A DNA stretch of 64,000 nt. Origin: JACNKJ01 sp964440095. Lineage in GTDB: Bacteria > Krumholzibacteriota > Krumholzibacteriia > JACNKJ01. Every line of letters starts with the position of its first letter. Within the stretch, counting starts at the first letter, position 1. The notes under the pieces were generated by a model. That model was not told the DNA's origin. It saw only the letters and a program-made list of their open reading frames with translations, and made no database searches. A program made the position numbers and the translations under genes. Shown here in pieces: positions 32,457 through 43,114 of the stretch. Location: NCBI GenBank assembly GCA_964440095.1, contig CAYTPZ010000004.1, positions 1 through 64,000 of the forward strand, given 5' to 3'.

Positions 32457-33367
32457 AGGCCTTTTTCGCTCTACTGGAAGCCCTACGTCCCAAGCAGTGG
32501 ACAAAAAACCTCTTGTTGTTCTTCGGCGTCGTGTTTGCCCAGCGTGCGGGCGACACCACCCTTCTGCTGAAGAGCCTCGAGGGCTTTTTGATTTTCTGTT
32601 TCCTGTCCGGATCCATCTACATGTTCAACGATCGTTTGGATGTAGAACGCGACCGCTTGCATCCGGTGAAAAGAAATCGCCCCATGGCTTCGGGACGCCT
32701 GTCCGAAACAATGTTCCGGCTGGGCTTCGTTTTCTTCTCCCTGGGCTCATTGGCCTGGAGCTGGAGCCTCGGCAGGAACTTCTTCCTGGTGGCCCTGCTC
32801 TTCTTCCTGCTCAACCTGCTCTATTCCCTCTGGCTCAAGCATCAGGTAATCCTGGACGTCTTCGGCATCGCCTTGAATTTCGTCCTCCGCGCGGTGGCGG
32901 GTGTTGCTCTTTTGGCCGAGCACCTGGTCACCGGAATCGAAACCGCCGGCGCACCCGCCGGCAGCGCTTTCCTGAGCCCATGGCTTTTGGTAACCACATT
33001 CTTCGGCGCCCTTTTCCTGGCCTTCGCCAAACGGCGTGGGGAACTGCAGATTGAAAATGCCCACGAGCATCGCAAGGTGCTGGCTTCTTACACCAAGCGT
33101 TTGCTCGACCAGCTGCTTTCCCTCACTGCGGGAGTTGTCCTGCTCGCCTATGCCCTCTACACACTCTGGCCGGGTACCGTGAGTCGTCTGGGGCAGGACA
33201 TCATCATTTCCAATCTCTTCGTCACTTACGGGATCATGCGCTACTTCTATCTGGTCTATCGGGAGAAGCTGGGGGCCGATCCCTCGGAGCTTCTGCTCAA
33301 GGATCGTCCCTTGGGAGTCGGTGTTCTCCTTTGGGTAATCACTGTCGTGATCTGCGTAGGTAATTGA
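32453..33367 (+). CDS. UbiA-type prenyltransferase (decaprenyl-phosphate phosphoribosyltransferase-like)
   Basis: 304 aa with about eight membrane helices. LRPKQWTKNLLLF near the N-terminus and FNDRLDVERDRLHPVKRNRP (~res 57-77, Asp-rich motif plus HPxKxxRP) match UbiA enzymes of the phosphoribosyl-polyprenyl-phosphate branch. The second acidic motif is replaced by AFAKRRGEL. The role may be lipid-linked sugar synthesis for the envelope. It overlaps udk by 4 bp and is followed at once by ispE. Confidence 0.85.
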   Translation: MKAFFALLEALRPKQWTKNLLLFFGVVFAQRAGDTTLLLKSLEGFLIFCFLSGSIYMFNDRLDVERDRLHPVKRNRPMASGRLSETMFRLGFVFFSLGSLAWSWSLGRNFFLVALLFFLLNLLYSLWLKHQVILDVFGIALNFVLRAVAGVALLAEHLVTGIETAGAPAGSAFLSPWLLVTTFFGALFLAFAKRRGELQIENAHEHRKVLASYTKRLLDQLLSLTAGVVLLAYALYTLWPGTVSRLGQDIIISNLFVTYGIMRYFYLVYREKLGADPSELLLKDRPLGVGVLLWVITVVICVGN

Positions 33368-33368
33368 T

Positions 33369-34262
33369 ATGTCATCGATGCGTTTGCTGCGCGCCTACGC
33401 GCCTGCAAAAATCAATTTAGGTCTCGAGGTCGTTCGGCGAAGGCGGGACGGCTACCACGATATCGAGACCATTTTCCAAACCATCGATTTCAGTGACGAA
33501 TTGGTTTTTCACGAGAGCGCCGAGCCCGGTTCTTTTCGTTTGGATATCCAAGGCGTCAAAGCTCCCGAGGGCAGCGATAATCTTGTAGCTCAGGCCTGGT
33601 CTCTCATGCGTGAGAAAGCCGGGAAGTCCCCAAGGGGACTGCGTCTGGAACTGCTCAAGCGAATTCCCCTGGGCGCTGGATTGGGCGGGGGAAGCAGCGA
33701 TGCAGCGGCCATGCTCCTGGGCCTCAATCGCTATTGGAGACTGAATCTCGCTCAGGAAGATCTCGGGGAATTGGCTGCCCAGTTGGGCAGTGATGTGCCC
33801 TTTCTGCTCCGCGGCGGAACGGCCATTGGGCGGGGGCGTGGAGAGAAGCTGGAGCCACTTCCAGCACTCAGCCAAGGCGTGTTCTTGCTGGTAAATCCGG
33901 GCATTGCCATCTCAAGCGGATGGGCTTATGAACAAATTAAATTGGGCTTGACACGAAACCCCTATCGGATTAGTGTTGAACAAGTTAAGGCGTTTATCAT
34001 GCGTTTTCCCGCCCCTGGTATGGTTCTCAAGAACCGCCTGGAGGATGTGGTTTATCCCGCACACCCGGTTATGGGTGAGATCGCGGAAGCGCTGGATGAG
34101 TCCGGAGCGGTGCATGTGTCCATGAGCGGGAGTGGTTCCACGCTCTACGGAACCTTCGCCGATGCGTCTCAAGCCGAAAAAGTTCGGGAGGGCTTGGGGG
34201 ACAAGTGGATGTCCTGGGTGGCCCGCCCCCTCCCCAATGGCGTCCGATTGGAAGAAGCCTGA
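33369..34262 (+). CDS. ispE: 4-diphosphocytidyl-2-C-methyl-D-erythritol kinase
   Basis: 297 aa GHMP kinase of the MEP isoprenoid pathway. YAPAKINLGLEVVRRRRDGYH is the N-terminal substrate block, PLGAGLGGGSSDAAAML (~res 96-112) the ATP-binding glycine loop, GSDVPFLLRGG the catalytic Asp region and MSGSGSTLYG the last conserved loop. The ispE-spoVG-prs order is widespread. Confidence 0.95.
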   Translation: MSSMRLLRAYAPAKINLGLEVVRRRRDGYHDIETIFQTIDFSDELVFHESAEPGSFRLDIQGVKAPEGSDNLVAQAWSLMREKAGKSPRGLRLELLKRIPLGAGLGGGSSDAAAMLLGLNRYWRLNLAQEDLGELAAQLGSDVPFLLRGGTAIGRGRGEKLEPLPALSQGVFLLVNPGIAISSGWAYEQIKLGLTRNPYRISVEQVKAFIMRFPAPGMVLKNRLEDVVYPAHPVMGEIAEALDESGAVHVSMSGSGSTLYGTFADASQAEKVREGLGDKWMSWVARPLPNGVRLEEA

Positions 34263-34299
34263 CGCGCCAAAAGGTGCGGCGACACCCCTGGGAGCGGCA

Positions 34300-34602
34300 A
34301 TGGAAATCACAGAAGTCCGCATTTCTTTGAGAGATGATGACAAGCTCAAGGCTTTCACCTCCATCACTTTCGATGATTGCTTCGTCGTACGCGGACTCAA
34401 GATCATCGAGGGCGCTCAGGGAACCTTCGTCGCCATGCCCAGTAGGCGCCGCAATGACGGTACTTATCAAGATGTGGCTCATCCCGTGAACAACGAGATG
34501 CGACAGAAAATCGAGGCTCGCATCCTGAGCGAATACGCCAGGGAGCGTGCTCGGGTGGAGGCGGGAGAGATTTCAGCCCTGTCTGGCACAGACGATTTAT
34601 AA
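34300..34602 (+). CDS. spoVG: SpoVG-family protein
   Basis: 100 aa. EITEVRISLRDDDKLKAFTS and ITFDDCFVVRGLKIIEG are the family's first half, and FVAMPSRRRNDGTYQDVAHP is the diagnostic block. SpoVG proteins bind DNA/RNA and affect division and gene expression in several phyla. GGAG is five bases before the ATG. Confidence 0.94.
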   Translation: MEITEVRISLRDDDKLKAFTSITFDDCFVVRGLKIIEGAQGTFVAMPSRRRNDGTYQDVAHPVNNEMRQKIEARILSEYARERARVEAGEISALSGTDDL

Positions 34603-34639
34603 GAGGTTCGAGCGGATCAGACCTCAACCCTTGAAATCC

Positions 34640-34711
34640 TGGGGCGTAGACAAGTGGCAAGTCACCAGTTTTTGGTACTGGCATTCGCAGGTTCGAATCC
34701 TGCCGCCCCAT
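34640..34711 (+). tRNA. tRNA-Gln (TTG)
   Basis: Acceptor TGGGGCG pairs with CGCCCCA, with the U1-A72 pair typical of tRNA-Gln. The anticodon stem CCAGT/ACTGG closes TTTTGGT, giving TTG at 34672-34674. T-arm GCAGG-TTCGAAT-CCTGC. The base in the discriminator position is T rather than the usual G. CCA is not encoded. It lies between spoVG and prs. Confidence 0.94.
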
Positions 34712-34733
34712 CCTTTGATGTAGAGAGAGCACG

Positions 34734-34756
34734 CACCGGCACGGCCCGGTGTTTTT
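34734..34756 (+). terminator. Terminator after tRNA-Gln
   Basis: CACCGG, loop CACGGC, CCGGTG, then five T. It lies 22 bp past the tRNA and 27 bp before prs. Confidence 0.8.
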
Positions 34757-34783
34757 CGTTGCGCATAACCTGCAGGGAGGGGC

Positions 34784-35728
34784 ATGTTCGGCAAGCGGGA
34801 TAATCTCCGTCTCATCTCCGGAAACGCGACCAAGACACTGGCGCAGAAAATCGCCGTGAATCTCGGGACGCGTCTGACCGATGTGACATGCGAAGCTTTT
34901 AGCGATGGTGAACTTCACGTCCAGATCGAAGAGAACATCCGCGGCGTGGACGCCTTCATCATCCAGTCCACCCCAGCACCTGCCGAGAATCTGCTGGAAC
35001 TGCTCCTGCTCATCGACGCCTGCAAGCGCTCCTCGGCCGATCGTGTGACCGCCGTGCTGCCCTATTTTGGCTATGCGCGCCAGGACCGCAAAGATCGCCC
35101 CCGAGTGCCCATTACCGCCAAGTTGGTGGCCAACCTCCTGGTGGGGGCTGGTGTGGATCGTGTCCTGACCATGGACCTGCACGCTCCCCAGATTCAGGGC
35201 TTCTTCGATATTCCCCTGGATCACCTACTGGCGGCGCCGGTCCTGCTTAATCATGTGGATAGCATGCACTTGCAGCCCTCCTGCATTATCGCTCCCGATG
35301 TGGGCAGTGTTAAAATGGCCCGGGCCTTCGCCAAGCGCCTGGGTGCCGATCTGGCCATCGTGGATAAGCGCCGTGCTGCGCCCAACGTATCCGAGTCCAT
35401 GAACCTTATCGGGGATGTGGAAGGCAAGCATGCCTACATCCTCGACGATATGATCGACACCGCCGGTACCTTGGTGCAGGCGGCGGAGTTATGTGCCAAG
35501 AAGGGGGCCCTGAGCGTTCACGCCACGGCTACCCATGCCGTGCTCTCGGGTCCGGCCAAGAAACGCATCGACGAGTCGCCCCTGGCGAGTCTCGCCGTCA
35601 CGAATTCTCTCGAGTTGGATAAGTCCAGAATGCCGGAAAAATGTACGGTTCTGGACGTGTCCCCCTTGCTAGGAGAAGCAATTCGGCGTATTCATAATGC
35701 CGAATCGGTAAGTTCCCTATTCGTCTGA
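34784..35728 (+). CDS. prs: Ribose-phosphate pyrophosphokinase
   Basis: 314 aa, normal length. It makes PRPP from ribose 5-phosphate and ATP. SGNATKTLAQKIA, FSDGELHVQIEENIRG, LPYFGYARQDRKDRPRVPI (ATP/flexible region) and the PRPP loop ILDDMIDTAGTLV are all present. GGGAGGGGC precedes the ATG. Confidence 0.97.
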   Translation: MFGKRDNLRLISGNATKTLAQKIAVNLGTRLTDVTCEAFSDGELHVQIEENIRGVDAFIIQSTPAPAENLLELLLLIDACKRSSADRVTAVLPYFGYARQDRKDRPRVPITAKLVANLLVGAGVDRVLTMDLHAPQIQGFFDIPLDHLLAAPVLLNHVDSMHLQPSCIIAPDVGSVKMARAFAKRLGADLAIVDKRRAAPNVSESMNLIGDVEGKHAYILDDMIDTAGTLVQAAELCAKKGALSVHATATHAVLSGPAKKRIDESPLASLAVTNSLELDKSRMPEKCTVLDVSPLLGEAIRRIHNAESVSSLFV

Positions 35729-35836
35729 CACGCCACGATCAATAGATCCGGCGACCATCCCGGGCTTTCGGGTCCGGGCGAAAACGCTTCTCGTATCCCG
35801 GCTACTTAGGCTGGGGCGGTGAAGACAGGAGGAAAT

Positions 35837-36499
35837 ATGCAGACCGTAAGCCTCCCGGCCGAGCGCCGCGAAGGAATCGGTAAATCGGTGACCCGCAAGC
35901 TGCGTGTTGCCGGTACCATCCCAGCCAATCTTTATGGAGTCGGCGGCGATCCTGTCACCATGCAGGTTAGCAACGCCGATCTCATCCAGATCTTTCGCTT
36001 TCACGGCTCCAATGTTCTTATTGAGCTGAACTTCGAAGGCGAAGAACCCATCCTTTCGCTGATCCGCGAGCATCAGGTGCATCCGGTCAGCGGCAAGTCC
36101 GTCCACCTTGATTTCCAGCGCGTTCAGCTGGGCAAACCTCTCAATGTGGCTGTGCCCATCAATGTTGTCGGCGTCGCACCCGGCGTCAAAGACTTCGGCG
36201 GTGTCCTCGAGCAGGTCATCCGCGAAGTGGAGGTCAGCTGCCTGCCTCGTCAGATCCCCGACTTCATCGAAGTGGATGTGTCGGAGTTGGATATCAACGA
36301 TGCAATCCATATCGGCGAACTGAACGTGGAGAACGTGGAGTTCCTGGTGGACGACAGCCAGACGGTTGTCATGGTCACACCGCCGCGTCTGTCCACTGAG
36401 GCCGAAGAAGCCGAGGAAGGTGAAGAGGGCGAAGTTGTCGAGGGTGAAGAAGGCGCTGAAGACGCCGAGGGCGATGAGGAATCTTCTAAGGAATCTTAG
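35837..36499 (+). CDS. rplY: 50S ribosomal protein L25 (Ctc form)
   Basis: 220 aa. The N-terminal L25 domain (GIGKSVTRKLRVAGTIPANLYG) binds 5S rRNA, and the C-terminal TL5/Ctc beta domain (VPINVVGVAPGVKDFGGVLEQ) follows. After ~185 there is a very acidic tail (runs of Glu with Gly, Ala and Asp), longer than usual. The ATG has a perfect AGGAGG. The 3' end overlaps pth by 26 bp. Confidence 0.95.
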   Translation: MQTVSLPAERREGIGKSVTRKLRVAGTIPANLYGVGGDPVTMQVSNADLIQIFRFHGSNVLIELNFEGEEPILSLIREHQVHPVSGKSVHLDFQRVQLGKPLNVAVPINVVGVAPGVKDFGGVLEQVIREVEVSCLPRQIPDFIEVDVSELDINDAIHIGELNVENVEFLVDDSQTVVMVTPPRLSTEAEEAEEGEEGEVVEGEEGAEDAEGDEESSKES

Positions 36500-37106
36500 G
36501 CTCTTTCGCCGATCCCGTCTTCGATATGAAGACCTGGACCACATTGTCCTAGGTTTAAATAATCCGGGTCGTCGCTATGCGGCGACCCGGCATAATATCG
36601 GGGCCAGGGTTCTTGAGAATTTGGCCACGCGGCATAGCTTGCGTTTCCTGCCGGGGAAGGGCTCCTTCGAGGGTGCTCGCATGGATGGGGCATTCGGAAG
36701 GGCCATGCTGGCTTTGCCCAGCACCTTCATGAACCGATCGGGAATCGCCGGCCGCGAATTGACCGAGCTCTGCGATCTGGATCCCAGCCGTTGCCTCACC
36801 ATCCTGGACGACCTGGATCTGCCCCCCGGCAGATTGCGTTTTCGGGCCAGTGGAAGCAGCGGAGGACATCGCGGGCTGGAGTCATTGATCTACGAATGGG
36901 GCCGCGATGATTTCCCGCGGCTGAGACTGGGCATCGGGCGCCCGGAAAGCGGGGATATCCCCGATTTTGTGCTCTCGAGCTTCCCGGAAGAAGATCTTGA
37001 CAGGGTAAACAGGATTGTCGAGGCTGCCGCCGATGCGGTGATGTTTTACTTGGAGAACGGTCTGGAGCGGGCCGCAAGTCGCTTCAATTCCTTGAAAATC
37101 GATTGA
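36474..37106 (+). CDS. pth: Peptidyl-tRNA hydrolase
   Basis: 210 aa. IVLGLNNPGRRYAATRHNIG holds the catalytic His and the Asn pair, MLALPSTFMNRSG and DDLDLPPGRLRFRASGSSGGHRGL are the other conserved blocks. The true start is unclear: the ATG at 36474 adds about 20 Arg-rich residues before the Pth core and overlaps rplY. No nearer ATG or GTG exists, so the extension is probably real or a rare start is used. Confidence 0.93.
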   Translation: MRNLLRNLRLFRRSRLRYEDLDHIVLGLNNPGRRYAATRHNIGARVLENLATRHSLRFLPGKGSFEGARMDGAFGRAMLALPSTFMNRSGIAGRELTELCDLDPSRCLTILDDLDLPPGRLRFRASGSSGGHRGLESLIYEWGRDDFPRLRLGIGRPESGDIPDFVLSSFPEEDLDRVNRIVEAAADAVMFYLENGLERAASRFNSLKID

Positions 37107-37132
37107 ACTGCTAGTGCAGACGAGGGGTCGAC

Positions 37133-39196
<2,064 letters not shown>

Positions 39197-39231
39197 GCCT
39201 TTACAGATACAGGACCTCAGGGTATATTGGC

Positions 39232-39263
39232 GGGCCGGAAGAACAATCTTCCGGCCCATTTTA
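39232..39263 (+). terminator. Terminator after hppA
   Basis: GGGCCGGAAG, 6-nt loop AACAAT, CTTCCGGCCC, then ATTTTAA. A perfect 10-bp stem 36 bp past the stop. Confidence 0.8.
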
Positions 39264-39358
39264 ATATCTGAAAATGCCCGGCCGGGCCACCGGCCACACC
39301 CTGCTCCCGGAATCCGCTCTGGATGGTCGGGGGCCTTATGTCCGAAGGGAGGACGGCA
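39264..39358 (+). promoter_or_regulatory. Leader before rpsF
   Basis: About 95 nt containing CGGCCGGGCCACCGGCC, able to fold into GC-rich hairpins. Many bacteria have an S6:S18-binding leader here; the ACCGG segment would fit, but I cannot confirm the motif. Confidence 0.3.
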
Positions 39359-39922
39359 TTGAAGGCCTACGAATGCCTTTACATCGTTCATCCTGCCGCC
39401 CAGGAAGCTGAGCTCAAGGGCTCCTCGGAGAAGTACGGTAAGATCATTACCGACAACGAGGGTACTTTGAAGAAGGCTGAAATTCTGGGTAAGCGGCAGT
39501 TGGCCTATCGCATCAACAACGTGCGAGAAGGCAGCTACATCCTGCTCCGTTTCGAGGGTGAGAACAAAACCCTCAACGAGCTGGAACACAACATGCGCGT
39601 GGATGACAGAATCTTCCGCTACATGGTCACCTACGAGATCCCCGAAGGCGTCGGTCGCAGCGACGAGCTCATGGTTCTCACCGAGAAGAAGGATCGTCCC
39701 CGCCGTGGCGGTGGTGGTGGCCGGCGACGCTTCCGTGGGGATGATGGCGGCGGCGGTGGTGGTGGACGTTATCGTCGTGACGATCATGACGATCGTGACG
39801 ACCGTGGCGGTCGCGATCGCGATCGCGGCCCCGCACCTGCTCCCGCAGCACCCGAAGCCAAGGCCGATTCGGCGCCCGCCGCCGAGGCCCCGGCTCCCGC
39901 GACAGAAGGGGGGACTGAGTAA
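39359..39922 (+). CDS. rpsF: 30S ribosomal protein S6 with long Gly/Arg/Asp tail
   Basis: 187 aa. Residues ~1-105 are S6 (YECLYIVHPAAQEAEL, GKRQLAYRINNVREGSYILL, RVDDRIFRYMVTYEI). The remaining ~80 residues are low-complexity: RRGGGGGRRRFRG, a run of Gly, then Arg/Asp repeats and an Ala/Pro/Glu end. The TTG at 39359 is chosen because GGGAGG stands six bases upstream and the protein then begins like other S6; an ATG at 39323 would add 12 unlike residues. It shares one base with rpsR (TAATG). Confidence 0.94.
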   Translation: MKAYECLYIVHPAAQEAELKGSSEKYGKIITDNEGTLKKAEILGKRQLAYRINNVREGSYILLRFEGENKTLNELEHNMRVDDRIFRYMVTYEIPEGVGRSDELMVLTEKKDRPRRGGGGGRRRFRGDDGGGGGGGRYRRDDHDDRDDRGGRDRDRGPAPAPAAPEAKADSAPAAEAPAPATEGGTE

Positions 39923-40176
39923 TGGCCCAGCGCAGAAAGAAGAAGATCCGCAAGCCTTATGGCCGCAAAAAGGTCTGTAAGTTTTGCGTCACGAAGATCG
40001 ACGAACTCGATTACAAGCACCACGAGCTCCTGACTCGTTTTGTGAACGACAGGGGTAAGATCGCTCCGCGGAGAGTGACCGGTACCTGCGCCAAGCATCA
40101 GCGCACGCTGGTACAGTCCATCAAGCGGGCCCGTTACATGGCCCTGCTTCCCTTCGCACGCGAGCACTGGCGTTAG
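39922..40176 (+). CDS. rpsR: 30S ribosomal protein S18
   Basis: 84 aa. A Lys-rich N-terminus with CKFC, then LLTRFVNDRGKIAPRRVTG, the diagnostic block, and CAKHQRTLVQSIKRARYMALLPF. The Cys and His residues fit the zinc-binding (C+) form. Translationally coupled to rpsF; no ssb gene lies between them. Confidence 0.97.
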   Translation: MAQRRKKKIRKPYGRKKVCKFCVTKIDELDYKHHELLTRFVNDRGKIAPRRVTGTCAKHQRTLVQSIKRARYMALLPFAREHWR

Positions 40177-40197
40177 CCGCAACCGGGAGACATGCAA

Positions 40198-40647
40198 ATG
40201 GAAATCATTCTCTTGCAGCATGTGGAAGGTCTCGGCGACCGTGGCGAGATCGTGAGTGTGGCCGGAGGCTACTATCGCAACTTCCTGGGTCCCCGAGGAC
40301 TGGCCACTCTGGCCACCGAGGGCGGGAAGAAGCGCCTCGTCGAAGAAGACCGTGTCCGCGAGCTGCGTAAGAAGAAGCACCTGGATCTGGCCGGCAAAGC
40401 CGCCGAAGAGGTCAACGGTGTGGAACTGGAATTCAAAATGAAGGTGGGAGAGGACGGCCAGCTTTTCGGTTCCGTCAGTTCCCTCATGATCGCACAGGAG
40501 TTGGGCCGATTGGGCAAGAAGGTTCCTTCGAAGAACGTCATGCTCGATGAACCCCTCAAAGCTCTCGTCAAGGAACCGGTGGACGTCACCGTCCGCTTCC
40601 CCCACGACGTGAACGCGGTCATCAAGATCAAGGTCGTAGCCGAATAG
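40198..40647 (+). CDS. rplI: 50S ribosomal protein L9
   Basis: 149 aa. The N-domain signature is GLGDRGEIVSVAGGYYRNFLGPRGLA, interrupted here only in quotation: GEIVSVAGGYYRNFL is the 23S-contact segment. A long helix and the C-domain (GQLFGSVSSLMIAQEL) follow. The second of two ATGs is used because GGAG is eight bases before it and only two before the first (40192). Confidence 0.95.
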   Translation: MEIILLQHVEGLGDRGEIVSVAGGYYRNFLGPRGLATLATEGGKKRLVEEDRVRELRKKKHLDLAGKAAEEVNGVELEFKMKVGEDGQLFGSVSSLMIAQELGRLGKKVPSKNVMLDEPLKALVKEPVDVTVRFPHDVNAVIKIKVVAE

Positions 40648-40677
40648 TCCACCCCTGCGGGGGGGAAGGAGCGATCG

Positions 40678-42036
40678 ATGAACTTGCCGACTCACATTTT
40701 TCGTGAGTACGACATTCGCGGCGTCGTGGGTACAGACCTCGACGCCGCGTCCTATCACAAGCTGGGCGCCGCTCTGGGCGCCCGTTTTCTGGAAGATGGC
40801 GCCAGTGAGGCGGTGATCGGTCACGACAACCGTCTTCACTCTCCCGAGCTGCACGCGGCTTTGGCGGCCGGCATCCAGTCTACCGGCCTGGACGTGGTCA
40901 GCGTGGGCCTGGTTCCCACGCCGGCCCTCTACTACGCCCTGGCGCGAAGTGGAAACGGCTGCGGCGCCGTGGTCACCGCCAGTCACAATCCTCCGGAATA
41001 CAACGGCCTGAAAATCGTCTCGCTGGGTCGCGCCCTATCGGGTGAGGAAATTCGTGAACTGCGTACCCGTGCGCTGGGCGAATTGCCCAAGGGCGAGGGG
41101 GGCTATCGCGAAGAACCCGTGCTGGACGACTACATTGCCGAGCTTTCCACCAAGCTGAAGCCGGCGCGTTCGGTGAAGGTGGCCCTGGATTGCGCCAACG
41201 GCACTTCGGGTACCGTGGCCCGCCGACTCTTCGAGGCCTGGGGCGCGGACTTCGAGATTCTCTTCGAAGAACCCGACGGCACCTTCCCCAATCATCCCGC
41301 CGATCCTGTGGTGGCCGAGAACCTGAAGGATCTCATTGCCAAGGTCACCGGCGAGGGATACGAAGCGGGCATCGCCTTCGACGGTGACAGCGATCGTGTG
41401 GGAGTGGTGGACGAGAAGGGTCAGATCCTCTGGGGCGATCAGCTTCTCGCACTTTTCGCACGGGGAACGCTCAAGGAGCATCCCGGCGCCAAGGTCATCT
41501 TCGAAGTGAAGTGCTCGCGCGCTCTGGCCCTGGACATTGCGGCCCACGGTGGCGACCCGGTGCTCTGGAAAACGGGTCACTCGCTCATCAAGGCCAAGAT
41601 GAAAGAGACCGGTGCTCTGTTGGCCGGCGAGATGAGCGGTCATCTCTTCTTTGCCGATCGCTACTACGGTTTCGACGATGCCCTCTACGCGGCTGGCCGT
41701 CTGCTGGAAATCCTGGCCGAGAGCGACATGCCTCTCAGCGAACTCCTGGCGGATCTGCCCAAGTTCAAGTCCACGCCCGAGATCAAAATCAGTTGCCCCG
41801 ATGAAGATAAGTTCGAGGTGGTGGCGAAACTGCGCGACCGACTGGCCGCCGATTATGAGGTAGTGGACATCGATGGCGTGCGTCTGGAAATGCCCGAAGG
41901 CTGGGGTCTGGTGCGGGCGTCAAACACCAGCCCAACCTTGGTCATGCGCTTTGAAGCCGAGAGTGACGATGCCCTCGCCAAGATTCGCGAGATCATGGAG
42001 AGCGCCTTGAACGCTCTCTTGCCGGAGAGAGTGTAG
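40678..42036 (+). CDS. manB: Phosphomannomutase/phosphoglucomutase
   Basis: 452 aa alpha-D-phosphohexomutase. FREYDIRGVVG begins domain 1, the phosphoserine loop is TASHNPPEYNGLK (~res 99-111), the metal loop FDGDSDRVG (~235-243), the sugar loop GEMSGH and the phosphate loop RASNTSP. It interconverts mannose or glucose 6- and 1-phosphates. The next gene, a mannose-1-phosphate guanylyltransferase, favours mannose. Confidence 0.93.
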   Translation: MNLPTHIFREYDIRGVVGTDLDAASYHKLGAALGARFLEDGASEAVIGHDNRLHSPELHAALAAGIQSTGLDVVSVGLVPTPALYYALARSGNGCGAVVTASHNPPEYNGLKIVSLGRALSGEEIRELRTRALGELPKGEGGYREEPVLDDYIAELSTKLKPARSVKVALDCANGTSGTVARRLFEAWGADFEILFEEPDGTFPNHPADPVVAENLKDLIAKVTGEGYEAGIAFDGDSDRVGVVDEKGQILWGDQLLALFARGTLKEHPGAKVIFEVKCSRALALDIAAHGGDPVLWKTGHSLIKAKMKETGALLAGEMSGHLFFADRYYGFDDALYAAGRLLEILAESDMPLSELLADLPKFKSTPEIKISCPDEDKFEVVAKLRDRLAADYEVVDIDGVRLEMPEGWGLVRASNTSPTLVMRFEAESDDALAKIREIMESALNALLPERV

Positions 42037-42038
42037 CC

Positions 42039-43091
42039 GTGTCTGTCCACCTGCTTCTTTTGGCGGGAGGAAAGGGCAGCCGCTTCTGGCCCCTGAGCCG
42101 GGCCGGGCGGCCTAAGCAATTGCTGCCCTTGCTTAGCGACGACAGCTTGCTCAGAGAAACCTACGACCGTGTGCGCCCGCTGGCCCGGCCGGATCGAATC
42201 TGGCTTCTCGGTTCCGCGTCGCTAAAGCGCGCCAGCTTGGCGGAAGTTCCCGAGCTGCCCGCCTCGCGTTTCATCGGTGAACCCGTAGGACGCAACACGG
42301 CTGCCACGGTTGCCCTGGGCGCGGCTCTGGCTCTCGCCGAAGATCCCCAGGCCCAGCTGGCCGTCTTTCCCAGCGATCACACCATTGGCGACATTCCCGC
42401 ATTTCGCCGGGCCGCACGCATGGCCCTCAAGGCCGCCAAGGAGAAGGATGCCCTGGTCACCCTGGGTGTGCCTCCTACCCGCGCTGAAACCGGTTACGGT
42501 TACATTCGGCTGAGCGCAAGAGCTCGTACGGGATCTTTGCAGCAGGCCGAGGCTTTCATCGAGAAGCCGGGTGCACGACGGGCCGAGCGCTTTCGCAAGG
42601 ATGGTCGGCATCTTTGGAACAGCGGCATGTTCTTCTTTCGCGCCTCGGTGCTCAAAGAAGTGTTTCGCCGATCCGCCCCGGATATATGGGAACCTGCCGA
42701 GAGTCTGGCGGCTTCCTATCCCGGTGCGGGTTTTCAGCGGCGACTGCGTGCTGAATTCCCCCAAATCCCCGCCAAGTCATTTGATGTGGCCGTTATGGAA
42801 AAGGCCAAGGAACTGCGGGTCATCCCCGTGAAGATTGCTTGGAACGATGTGGGAAACTGGGAGGCCCTGGGAGATCTGCTCGAAGATCGCGGGGGCAATC
42901 GCGCCAAGGGGCGCTTAATCTCATTGGACTCAAAGAACAATATCGTCATGGATCCGGACGGGCTCACCGCACTGGTGGGCGTGGAAAATCTGGTCGTGGT
43001 CAGAGCGGGTGAGCGCTTGCTTGTCTGCCGTCGCGATCGGGCCCAATCGGTCCGGGACCTGGTGAAACTGCTTTCCGAAGAGGATCTTTAG
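42039..43091 (+). CDS. manC: Mannose-1-phosphate guanylyltransferase
   Basis: 350 aa. LAGGKGSRFWPLSRAGRPKQLL is the nucleotide loop region (GGKGSRFWPLSR with the catalytic Lys after), then EPVGRNTAATVALGA, FPSDHTIGD, and the GDP-mannose block NSGMFFFRASVL. SFDVAVMEKA and WNDVGNWEAL complete it. It makes GDP-mannose. It lacks the fused isomerase domain of type II enzymes. GTG start two bases after the mutase stop. Confidence 0.94.
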   Translation: MSVHLLLLAGGKGSRFWPLSRAGRPKQLLPLLSDDSLLRETYDRVRPLARPDRIWLLGSASLKRASLAEVPELPASRFIGEPVGRNTAATVALGAALALAEDPQAQLAVFPSDHTIGDIPAFRRAARMALKAAKEKDALVTLGVPPTRAETGYGYIRLSARARTGSLQQAEAFIEKPGARRAERFRKDGRHLWNSGMFFFRASVLKEVFRRSAPDIWEPAESLAASYPGAGFQRRLRAEFPQIPAKSFDVAVMEKAKELRVIPVKIAWNDVGNWEALGDLLEDRGGNRAKGRLISLDSKNNIVMDPDGLTALVGVENLVVVRAGERLLVCRRDRAQSVRDLVKLLSEEDL

Positions 43092-43114
43092 CCTTAGAAC
43101 CTACTGGAGGAGAC

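Noticed and set aside
35729..35836. Terminator between prs and rplY
   Set aside because: CCCGG/CCGGG repeats occur, but no stable stem followed by T is formed.
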